Shown here: positions 1 through 6,226 of the stretch, piece after piece
How the letters are laid out: each line of letters starts with the position of its first letter
Numbering within the stretch: position 1 is the first letter of the stretch
Assembly (NCBI GenBank): GCA_012514925.1
Contig: JAAYZI010000140.1
Location: 1 to 10,234, forward strand
Reading direction: 5' to 3'
Source of the DNA: Deltaproteobacteria bacterium
GTDB taxonomy: Bacteria > Bdellovibrionota_C > UBA2361 > JAAYZI01
DNA: 10,234 nucleotides
Notes under the pieces: generated by a model
The model's input: only the letters and a program-made list of their open reading frames with translations
What the model was told of the DNA's origin: nothing
The model's database searches: none
Made by a program: the position numbers and the translations under genes

Positions 1-671
1 GCCACAATATGCACCATCATGCTCCACATTTCAGCAAACAAGTATTGTAGTCCAAGTAAACCCTGCAAAATCCAAGCAGCCAAAATGGTGGCGAGGGCCA
101 CATGCATAGCTACGATAAAAGTCAGCCCCACTCTGTAACCCCCGGTGATGCATGTAATATCAGATTGAGCGCGGGAGATATCCTTTAAGTTTAGCAGGCA
201 ATCCGCGCCGTAGCCGATGCCTACCGTTAAAACCATGGCGATGTGGGAGTGGCGCAGTGTGGTGGCTGCGATTAAGATCGCCACCAGCGTAAAAAGTGGG
301 AAGAAGTAAGGTGAAAGCGCAATCAAGGCGTTGTATTTTTCGCTCGCGGCCGAGTAGCTGTAGCGGTATTCGCCCGAGTCATCCTTTATCTTCCAGCCTT
401 TACTTTTGTTCTTAGCAAAATGAGAAGGGATATGATGTTTTAATTCATGTATAAACACCGAGCTTCGCTTGCTGATAAAGGTAGCGGCCCAGGCTCCTAT
501 CAGCGATCCTGATAAGAAAACCCCTAAGTGCTTAAGCCCCGCCACGTCGATTAACGTAGGCAAGATCACAAGATTTAAAAGAGAGATTACGATTAGGCTA
601 AACAGGCTTAAAAAAAAGGCGACCCCGCCGACGCTCTTTTTTTCTTTGGTGGAAACTTTCTTTTTTGCCAT
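1..671 (-). CDS. Multi-pass membrane protein with HExxH motif, M50-like predicted metalloprotease (partial, C-terminus off the left edge)
   Basis: The reading frame is open from an ATG at 671 to the window edge (223 full codons). An in-frame TAG lies two codons upstream, so this ATG is the only plausible start; the Shine-Dalgarno is weak (AGG, 3 nt before ATG). After a lysine-rich N-terminus come hydrophobic stretches at about residues 16-41, 46-66, 113-137, 142-160 and 180-208. Residues 75-79 read HELKH, a zinc-binding HExxH motif at the edge of a membrane segment. A hydrophilic, tyrosine-rich loop follows, then NALIALSPYFFPLFTL (about 114-129) and AQSDI (about 168-172), whose Asp could be the third metal ligand. 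This order resembles M50/site-2-protease-type membrane peptidases, especially the short M50B-like proteins. Function and substrate are unknown. It lies 76 nt downstream of the FlgM-like gene on the same strand. The family call rests on motifs only. Confidence 0.7.
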   Translation of the reverse strand, partial: MAKKKVSTKEKKSVGGVAFFLSLFSLIVISLLNLVILPTLIDVAGLKHLGVFLSGSLIGAWAATFISKRSSVFIHELKHHIPSHFAKNKSKGWKIKDDSGEYRYSYSAASEKYNALIALSPYFFPLFTLVAILIAATTLRHSHIAMVLTVGIGYGADCLLNLKDISRAQSDITCITGGYRVGLTFIVAMHVALATILAAWILQGLLGLQYLFAEMWSMMVHIV

Positions 672-706
672 GACCTAAATTGTATCATGGCGGCGAAAGC
701 TTTGCG

Positions 707-741
707 CCCTCCCAATTGTGGGGGGGGTTGGGTCGGCAACC
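707..741. other. Hairpin-forming segment with G8 run between the FlgM-like gene and the M50-like gene
   Basis: The plus strand has CCCTCCC (707-713), a six-base loop, then eight consecutive G (720-727), which can pair over seven positions with one G-T wobble. Overlapping it is a second dyad, GGTTG (726-730) and CAACC (737-741). Read in the direction of the flanking minus-strand genes, the segment starts 7 nt after the FlgM-like stop codon. It may attenuate transcription or protect the mRNA end. No T-tract follows, so it is not a classical intrinsic terminator. Confidence 0.4.
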
Positions 742-747
742 GGATGA

Positions 748-906
748 TTATTGGGCTACAAAGAGGCTTCGCGCTAAAAGCTTCGGGCTGATATAGTAGT
801 GGCCCGAAGAGAGGCGATTTTTTATTCTTTTAATCTTCTTGTAGCGAACGCTTTTAAGCTCTTTTACAAGCTTTTCTGTGGCTTCTAGTGTCGCTTTGGA
901 GTTCAT
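748..906 (-). CDS. Small FlgM-like protein (putative anti-sigma-28 factor), 52 aa
   Basis: This short frame begins at ATG 906 and ends with TAA at 748-750. The start is supported by GAGGGA 4 nt upstream. Residues 23-40 contain KKIKRIKNRLSSGHYYIS and continue PKLLARSLF. This matches the helix-turn-helix core of FlgM proteins: a basic/hydrophobic helix, then sG-Y-i-p-k-iA-LL. FlgM binds the flagellar sigma factor FliA (sigma-28) and holds it inactive until FlgM is exported through the completed hook. Usual FlgM proteins are about 90-100 residues; this one has almost nothing before the core, only about 20 residues (a short helix, TLEATEKLVKELKS). No flagellar gene is nearby. It may be a reduced FlgM, a FlgM-fold protein with another target, or a remnant. 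Real coding is likely because of the Shine-Dalgarno and the motif; the function is tentative. Confidence 0.6.
   Translation of the reverse strand: MNSKATLEATEKLVKELKSVRYKKIKRIKNRLSSGHYYISPKLLARSLFVAQ
781..809. repeat. Perfect 8-bp inverted repeat inside the FlgM-like gene
   Basis: CTTCGGGC (781-788) and GCCCGAAG (802-809) are exact reverse complements separated by 13 nt. The repeat lies in the codons for GHYYISPK, so it could be a by-product of coding, but it would form a stable GC-rich stem in the mRNA. Confidence 0.5.
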
Positions 907-910
907 AACG

Positions 911-916
911 TCCCTC
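911..916 (-). promoter_or_regulatory. Ribosome binding site of the FlgM-like gene
   Basis: On the minus strand GAGGGA lies 4 nt before ATG 906. It fixes the start of this very short gene and is one of the better Shine-Dalgarno sequences in the window. Confidence 0.6.
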
Positions 917-1033
917 GATGCTTTCAATGCTTAAAGACGCATCCTTTTGTTCAGGCGGAAACTCCATTTTTTGCAGCTGAACTATTTATTAAACAATCCT
1001 ATTTTCAGCCCGTTAGCTCTGCAGTTGGATGGG

Positions 1034-1127
1034 GCCAGGGCCTCTGGCGCACAATCTTGTGCGCGGTTCCTCTTCTTTATGCTTCTACTATCGTACGGAA
1101 TATGAAGTCCCTTTAGGTTTAGTAGAA
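1034..1127. other. Cluster of inverted repeats downstream of pgk (gap 907-1145)
   Basis: The 239-bp gap between pgk and the FlgM-like gene holds three dyads. TTCTACTA (1083-1090) and TAGTAGAA (1120-1127) are perfect 8-bp arms 29 nt apart. GCGCACAA-TC-TTGTGCGC (1047-1064) is a perfect 18-bp palindrome. GCCAG (1034-1038) and CTGGC (1044-1048) form a 5-bp stem overlapping it. On the minus strand they fall 19 to 112 nt after the pgk stop codon, where a transcript 3' end would lie. None is followed by a T-run on that strand. The 18-bp palindrome could equally be a protein-binding operator for the FlgM-like gene. I see no convincing promoter here. Confidence 0.45.
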
Positions 1128-1145
1128 CAAAATTTTAGAAAAGGG

Positions 1146-2327
1146 CTACTCTTTTTCGAGGGCCTGGAATCCCGGAAGCTGTTTACCTTCTAATAACGAC
1201 AGCAGTGAGGTGCCGCCGGTAGAGATATGATCAAAGCGGTGTTGTAGCTCCATGCCGCGGATGGCCCTCACGGTGTCGACCCCCCCGGCTGCGGTGGTGC
1301 CGTGCGCTCCCGCTAAGCTCTGAATTAAGTCGGTGGTGCCTTGGGCGTAGTCATCGTTATCCATGATACCCATTGGTCCATTCCAGATGATCGTTTCTGC
1401 GCTTTTTACGGCTTCGTCATACAGGATGCTTGTGGCGGGACCGATATCGAGAGCCATGGTCTCGGGCGGTAGCTCTTGCGCAGTAACATCACGGGCGATG
1501 CCTTTGGATTTTGGGGAATTGCCAATGCGGAAATCAACCGGCAGGTATGTTTTGCAGCCGCGGCGCATGAGGTGCCCCAGCAGCTCCAAAACTTTAGAAA
1601 AGAGCTCCGGTTCGTACACAGAATGACCCATCTGTACCCCTTGCGCCGCCAAAAATGTGTTGGCAATAGAGCCCCCCATAATCACCTTATCGGCTTGTTC
1701 GGAGATCTTAAGTAAGGCGTGTAATTGGCCGGCGGTTTTTATCCCTCCAAGAATGACGCAAAGCGGGCGTTTGGGCTGCACTAAAAAGCGGGCGTGAAAC
1801 TCTAATTCCTTTTGCATCAACAGGCCTGGGGCTTTGTGCTGGAAGTGGCGCGCTACGCCTACTACCGATGCGTGCGCCCGATGAGCTGTGGCGAATGCGT
1901 CGTTTACGTAGACCTGCCCAAGTTTTGCGAGGCGGGATGCAAATGCGGGGTCGTTAGTTCTCTCGCCTGCGTGAAAGCGCAAATTTTCTAGCAAGAGTGT
2001 TTGTCCGCGGCCAAGCTGTCGGGCTATCGCTTCGGTTTCTGGTCCGATGCAATCCGGCGCCAGCTTAACTTCACTTTGCAGTAGTTCGCCTAATTTTTGA
2101 GCAATCGGTGCCAGCGAGCAGGCGGGATCATAACGGCCCAGAGGTCGTCCAAGGTGAGACATTACAACTGCCCTACCACCATTTTGCAAAATATAGCGCA
2201 GAGTCGGAAGGAAACGCTCGATGCGGTGCGTTTCCGTAATCTTGCGCTCGCGGTCTAAGGGCACGTTTAAGTCCGCACGGATCAGCACAAGCTTGTCCGT
2301 CAGATCTAAGTCTTCGAGTTTCTTCAT
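1146..2327 (-). CDS. pgk: Phosphoglycerate kinase, divergent at several active-site positions
   Basis: Cytoplasmic glycolytic enzyme, 393 aa, close to the usual bacterial length; it transfers phosphate between 1,3-bisphosphoglycerate and ADP. The N-domain has RADLNVPLD (17-25), THRIE with the catalytic-type Arg35, SHLGRP (57-62), LLENLRFHAGE (112-122) and VNDAFATAHRAHAS (141-154). The C-domain has LGGIK (193-197), PVDF (263-266), LDIGP (293-297), WNGPMG (315-320), GGVD (348-351) and HISTGG (367-372). Several otherwise very conserved positions differ: GGxKVxxK reads GGIKTAGQ (second Lys is Gln201), the GGG of the nucleotide loop reads GGS (218-220), NGPMGVFE reads NGPMGIMD (Asp323), GGGD reads GGVD, and STGGGAS reads STGGTS. 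The fold looks intact and full length. The start at 2327 has CAGGA 10 nt upstream. It stands alone, without gap or tpiA beside it, and is divergent from accD. The family is certain; full activity is less so. Confidence 0.93.
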   Translation of the reverse strand: MKKLEDLDLTDKLVLIRADLNVPLDRERKITETHRIERFLPTLRYILQNGGRAVVMSHLGRPLGRYDPACSLAPIAQKLGELLQSEVKLAPDCIGPETEAIARQLGRGQTLLLENLRFHAGERTNDPAFASRLAKLGQVYVNDAFATAHRAHASVVGVARHFQHKAPGLLMQKELEFHARFLVQPKRPLCVILGGIKTAGQLHALLKISEQADKVIMGGSIANTFLAAQGVQMGHSVYEPELFSKVLELLGHLMRRGCKTYLPVDFRIGNSPKSKGIARDVTAQELPPETMALDIGPATSILYDEAVKSAETIIWNGPMGIMDNDDYAQGTTDLIQSLAGAHGTTAAGGVDTVRAIRGMELQHRFDHISTGGTSLLSLLEGKQLPGFQALEKE

Positions 2328-2733
2328 ACTACCATGTCCTGCGTGGGTCTTTAACTTACTCGGATCCTTTTATTTTGCAAGTTAATCTGTAATTAGCTTT
2401 ATCGAGAGGGTTTTTTGTATGTATGGAGCAGGGGGAGGGGAGGTGGTGGGGGAGCCTTTTTTAAAAAGCCCGCAAGTTCAATTAGTTACCGACTTTTGCC
2501 TTGCGGCTCTAAACAAGCTATAGCGTTAGCTTACGTCTGTTTGGGGCGGGACTGCTGCTAGCCTATTTTGGTGCTAACTGTGATATATAGGCGAAGTCTT
2601 CCTCTAAAGAGCGCATCTGTCCCAGAGCTCTCGGTGGCCCCGCGGCCTGGTTCCGGGATGGATGCCAAAGAGTCTACGGTCAGGAAGGTTGCAGCTTGGC
2701 TTTCAGACGAGTGATTTTATTTAGGTACTGCGT
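2328..2733. other. Divergent intergenic region between pgk and accD, with a structured accD-proximal part
   Basis: No convincing gene lies in these 406 bp. The pgk-proximal part (about 2350-2425) is AT-rich and should hold the promoters; the best pgk-strand candidate is TTGCAA with TAAGTT 16 nt away, which is weak. Next comes a purine tract with G-runs at 2431-2435, 2437-2440 and 2448-2452. From 2470 to 2641 dyads are frequent: CCGCAAG (2470-2476) with CTTGCGG (2500-2506); AAACA plus AGCTA (2511-2520) with TAGCT (2527-2531) and TGTTT (2538-2542); GCCTAT (2561-2566) with ATAGGC (2587-2592); GGGAC (2548-2552) with GTCCC (2619-2623); and GGGGC (2543-2547) with GCCCC (2637-2641). The last three are nested. 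This suggests a folded 5' leader of accD or a small RNA on the plus strand. I could not match it to 6S, SRP, tmRNA or RNase P RNA. Confidence 0.45.
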
Positions 2734-3603
2734 ATGAGTTGGTTTACACGTAAGAAGGCGCCCAAACCCCCTCCCGAATCTTCGGATATGGGGGATAAGC
2801 CCCATATCCCCGACGACATTTGGACGAAGTGCCCGTCTTGTTCGCAGGTACTTTACACCAAAGAGCTGCGGCGTAGTTTCGGGGTGTGCTCCAAATGCAA
2901 CTATCACTTCCGCCTAAAAGCCTCTGAGCGCTTGCCGCAACTTGTGGATCGGCACTCATTTGAGGAGATCGATTCGAATCTGCGCTCGCAGGACATTCTT
3001 TCTTTTCGTGACAGTAAGGAGAGCTACCGTTCAAAGCTGCGGCGTGCCGAGAGAAAGACCGGAATGCCTGAGTGCGTCATTACGGGGCGGGCCCGCTTGC
3101 ATAGCATCCCTGTAGCCATAGGAATGTTTGAATTTGATTTTTGCGGCGGCAGTATGGGCTCGGTGGTGGGAGAGAAACTGGCACGCATGGTTGAAATGGC
3201 GTTGGCGGAGAAGCTCCCGGTCATTATCGTTTCAGCTTCGGGCGGGGCGCGCATGCAGGAGGGGATGTATTCTTTGATGCAGATGGCGAAGGTAAGTGCG
3301 GCGATTGCCCGATTGAGCCAAGCTAACCTTCCTTACATCTCGGTGTTGACTAACCCTACGACGGGCGGCGTGGCAGCCTCATTTGCCATGCAGGGAGACA
3401 TCATTTTGGCTGAGCCGAAAGCCCTCATCGGTTTCGCTGGTCCGCGCGTGATTGAACAGACTATCAAACAAAAGTTGCCAGAAGGCTTTCAGCGCAGCGA
3501 GTTTTTGCTGGAGCATGGCATGTTGGACCGCATCGTTCAGCGTACCGTCATGAAAGATGAGCTGGCAGCGATCCTTTCGCATCTGGGTTTCGGCGTGGGT
3601 TAG
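2734..3603 (+). CDS. accD: Acetyl-CoA carboxylase carboxyltransferase subunit beta
   Basis: AccD (289 aa, normal length) pairs with AccA to move the carboxyl group from biotinylated AccB to acetyl-CoA, giving malonyl-CoA for fatty-acid synthesis in the cytoplasm. The four-cysteine zinc ribbon is complete: CPSC (33-36) and CSKC (52-55). The crotonase-fold core follows with FDFCGGSMGSVVGEK (134-148), the oxyanion-hole segment SASGGARMQEGM (167-178), NPTTGGVAASFAM (207-219) and IGFAGPRVI (232-240). The start ATG at 2734 is preceded by a modest TTTAGGT 7 nt upstream. lptD begins 15 nt after the stop, so the two are probably co-transcribed. In many related genomes folC lies in this place between accD and lptD; it is absent here. 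All key residues I looked for are present. Confidence 0.97.
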   Translation: MSWFTRKKAPKPPPESSDMGDKPHIPDDIWTKCPSCSQVLYTKELRRSFGVCSKCNYHFRLKASERLPQLVDRHSFEEIDSNLRSQDILSFRDSKESYRSKLRRAERKTGMPECVITGRARLHSIPVAIGMFEFDFCGGSMGSVVGEKLARMVEMALAEKLPVIIVSASGGARMQEGMYSLMQMAKVSAAIARLSQANLPYISVLTNPTTGGVAASFAMQGDIILAEPKALIGFAGPRVIEQTIKQKLPEGFQRSEFLLEHGMLDRIVQRTVMKDELAAILSHLGFGVG

Positions 3604-3618
3604 CTTTTAGAAGTGGAG

Positions 3619-6162
3619 ATGAAAGTATTGCTTAAGAAGCTGATCGTGGCGTTGGGCATGGCGTCCTTCACGCCAGCCGGTGGCTTTTTACGCGCTGCAA
3701 TCCTGTGGATTTGCGTGGGCGGCATGATTGCGGCGCCCTATGCGCAAGCTCAGATCCGCGCCCAAGTCCCTAGTGATAAGGAGCTGTTCGAGGAGGATCT
3801 TAAGGGTGCCCAAACGGCTAGGGAAGCAGCAGTCAGCCAGGCCATTCAAGCTGATAAGCCGCTTGAGGATGACTTGGAAGTGAAGGCTCCTCAAATGCAG
3901 TACGACCAAGAAAGTAAAAACTTGGTAGGAAGTGGAGGGGTGTTGGTTTCCAAGCAGGGGGCTACATTTCAAGCCGACCAGGCTACCGTCAACCTCGACA
4001 GCAAGCGCGCGGTCTTTGAAGACAACATCGTTTTTTATTATCCGGGTGGGTCGATTACGGCTGATCGCGCCGACGTTAATGTGGAAACTGAAACCGGCGA
4101 ATTCGAGAAGGCCAACGCAACCCTGGAGCAGGGCTTTTATCACATTGAAGCGGAGCGCTTAAATAAAATCTCAGAGTTTGACTACACGCTTGAGGATGCT
4201 GAATTTACGACCTGCCACTGCGCAGATGGCTCGCGCCCTTGGGTGATTGGCTGCTCATCGGCCGATGCCGAGCAAGAAGGGTACGCATTTACGCGTGGTA
4301 CCTACTTACGCATGTTTGGGGTGCCGTTGCTTTATACGCCGTATTTTCTGTTCCCCCTTAAGGTTGAGAGGCAGAGCGGACTTTTGGCGCCCAGCTTCGG
4401 CCAGAGTGATAAAAATGGATTCGCTTTCTCCATTCCACTCTTTGTGGTTTTAGATGGATCCAGCGATTTTACGTTAAAGCCTTTTATTCAGACCAAGACC
4501 AGGATCGGCAGCTCCCTGGAGTACCGGCGCGTGTTCTCTGAAAAAAGTGAAATGAAAGGGCGAGTCGTTTATTCAAATGAGTCGGCGCGTGGGGATTCGC
4601 TACGTGGTACCGATACCGATGGGTTGTACGATCCGACTTTTGAAAAAAACCGTATCGGGGGGTTCTACTCCCAAATTTGGCGCTCTGCGCCGGAGTCAAG
4701 CGTGCCCCTTGGTTTCGTTGTGGACGGACACTACGTGCCGGATAGTTTGTTTTTGCGAGAGATCCCAGATGAGGATATCGGGCTTGCGGATGCGCGTTAT
4801 ACCTCTTCGCGCGCAGTCGCGCAGGCGTCGCCTACGCAAGACATTTATGGGGAACTCTCAGCCGAGTACAACCAGAGCCTAGTGGAGAATCAGGATCTGA
4901 TCTTTCAACGGGTGCCGGAACTGTATCTTTCGGCGCAACGCAGTGTGCGGCCGTTTGGTTTTAATCCCTATGGGTTGAAGGTGGTTCCAGCCTTAAATAT
5001 CACGGCTACGGATTTTACGCGCAAAACGGGATTTGAAGGTTCTCGCGCGGACTTTGCGCCCAGCTTAAGAGTTCCGTTCCACTATCAGAATTATTTTAAG
5101 GCGCAGACCACTGCAACTTTGCATGAGACTGTTTACGACAACCGCGATGAAACTTGGCCGAATGACCCGGACCGTTTGGTGACGAAGAATCAGCGGAGCG
5201 TGTTTAGAGTAGATCAAAGCCTATCGAGCGGAGTGGAGCGGGTGTACCAGTTGAAGGAAGATAGTTGGTTAACTCAGATGGCCGCTTTGGGCTACGCCGA
5301 TCAAGGCCGACGTCTTAGGCGCATCAAACACACGATTGAGCCGTTTGGTACATACTCTTATGTTCCGGATCGCAACCAAGAGGGGCTGCCGCTTTATGAT
5401 CCCCTTGATCGTATTAGACAGCGCAGCCTGTTTACTTATGGAGTGCGCACCAATTTGCTCGGACGCTTTGTCCCAATTAACACAGGCGGGGAAGATATCT
5501 CCGAGTTAACACCGGATGTGGAAGATTTGCCGGTGCTTGATACCGAAACGCCTCTGGCCGATTACGGCGTTCCTGGTGGGTTCGGGATGGGAGCACAAAA
5601 GTTCGGAATGCGGCAGGGGGAGATTCGAGATCTGGTGACTCTTAGAGTGTGGCAGAGTTATGATGCGCTAGAGCCCACGGAGCAGGAAAAAGTAGATAAT
5701 CCCAAGTACAACCAATTGTCAGATATCGGATTCGGGTTAGGCGTAGCCCCCACTAGAAGTTTTACCTTTACCTTCGACGGAAATTACGGTTTAGAAGAAG
5801 CCGATCTGTCTTCTTGGGGTGTGGGTGGAAATTTAAGAGATGATCGTGGTGACGTTTTAAAGACGCGCTACAGTTTTATTGACGGTTCGATTAGCCAGCT
5901 TGAGCTTGGAGCAGAAGTGGTTCTGAGTGAGAGGTTAAGCGTGGGCTACTATGGGCGCTATGATGTGAGAGAGCGCGAGTTTTTCAGGAATACAGGGGCT
6001 CTTAGAATTTACAGCGCCTGTAAGTGTTGGCATTTGGATCTTGGTTTTTCTGAAACATTAAACCCGGATAACCAGGAGGCTACGTTGAGGTTTACGTTTA
6101 AGGGTTTGGGGGATGTGTCTCAGAATTTGGCGTATGGTTCTTCGAACAGTAGCGGCATGTAG
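3619..6162 (+). CDS. lptD: LPS-assembly outer-membrane protein LptD (OstA/Imp)
   Basis: LptD is the beta-barrel that, with LptE, receives LPS from the periplasmic Lpt bridge and places it in the outer leaflet. The protein (847 aa from ATG 3619; an in-frame GTG at 3613 is an alternative) starts with KKLIVALGMA, then a second hydrophobic stretch, AAILWICVGGMIAAPYAQA, reading as a long signal peptide cut near residue 44. Residues about 85-190 form the LptA-like OstA domain (VKAPQMQYDQESKNLVGSGG onward). Next come TTCHC (Cys199 and Cys201), PW, and the barrel, with the typical LYTPYFLFPLKVERQSGLL segment and alternating aromatic strands to the C-terminus. A CKC motif (about 801-803) sits close to the end, where other LptD proteins have their C-terminal cysteine pair. 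AGAAG lies 5 nt before ATG 3619 and favours that start. It is 15 nt after accD and upstream of deoxysugar genes that may feed the LPS it exports. Confidence 0.93.
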   Translation: MKVLLKKLIVALGMASFTPAGGFLRAAILWICVGGMIAAPYAQAQIRAQVPSDKELFEEDLKGAQTAREAAVSQAIQADKPLEDDLEVKAPQMQYDQESKNLVGSGGVLVSKQGATFQADQATVNLDSKRAVFEDNIVFYYPGGSITADRADVNVETETGEFEKANATLEQGFYHIEAERLNKISEFDYTLEDAEFTTCHCADGSRPWVIGCSSADAEQEGYAFTRGTYLRMFGVPLLYTPYFLFPLKVERQSGLLAPSFGQSDKNGFAFSIPLFVVLDGSSDFTLKPFIQTKTRIGSSLEYRRVFSEKSEMKGRVVYSNESARGDSLRGTDTDGLYDPTFEKNRIGGFYSQIWRSAPESSVPLGFVVDGHYVPDSLFLREIPDEDIGLADARYTSSRAVAQASPTQDIYGELSAEYNQSLVENQDLIFQRVPELYLSAQRSVRPFGFNPYGLKVVPALNITATDFTRKTGFEGSRADFAPSLRVPFHYQNYFKAQTTATLHETVYDNRDETWPNDPDRLVTKNQRSVFRVDQSLSSGVERVYQLKEDSWLTQMAALGYADQGRRLRRIKHTIEPFGTYSYVPDRNQEGLPLYDPLDRIRQRSLFTYGVRTNLLGRFVPINTGGEDISELTPDVEDLPVLDTETPLADYGVPGGFGMGAQKFGMRQGEIRDLVTLRVWQSYDALEPTEQEKVDNPKYNQLSDIGFGLGVAPTRSFTFTFDGNYGLEEADLSSWGVGGNLRDDRGDVLKTRYSFIDGSISQLELGAEVVLSERLSVGYYGRYDVREREFFRNTGALRIYSACKCWHLDLGFSETLNPDNQEATLRFTFKGLGDVSQNLAYGSSNSSGM

Positions 6163-6226
6163 AGGTAACTAAAGAAACCGCATTGGCGAACCGTGAAGCC
6201 ATGAATGAGTGGAGTGTTACGATAGC

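Noticed and set aside
469..678. Plus-strand 69-codon open frame antisense to the M50-like gene.
   Set aside because: Lysine- and threonine-rich shadow of the opposite strand, with no Shine-Dalgarno. The minus-strand frame has membrane segments and the HELKH motif.
1363..1715. Overlapping open frames on both strands inside pgk.
   Set aside because: Frame shadows of a well-supported enzyme; no motif or start signal.
2680..2707. Resemblance to the SRP RNA core: GGTCAGGAAGGTTGCAGC near 2688.
   Set aside because: The conserved internal-loop part between GTCAGG and GGAAGG is missing, and the flanking arms do not form the long SRP hairpin.
2571..2714. Plus-strand frame of 47 codons from GTG 2571 (or 18 codons from ATG 2658) ending just before accD, with the tail VRKVAAWLSDE.
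   Set aside because: No ribosome binding site at either start, an unprotein-like N-terminal part, and overlap with the dyad-rich region. A short leader peptide cannot be fully excluded.
2966..2984. tRNA T-loop-like GATTCGAATC.
   Set aside because: It lies inside accD codons and no acceptor or anticodon arms surround it.
3688..4143. 151-codon minus-strand frame within the lptD 5' region.
   Set aside because: Antisense to the signal peptide and OstA domain of lptD; no recognisable motif and no operon context.
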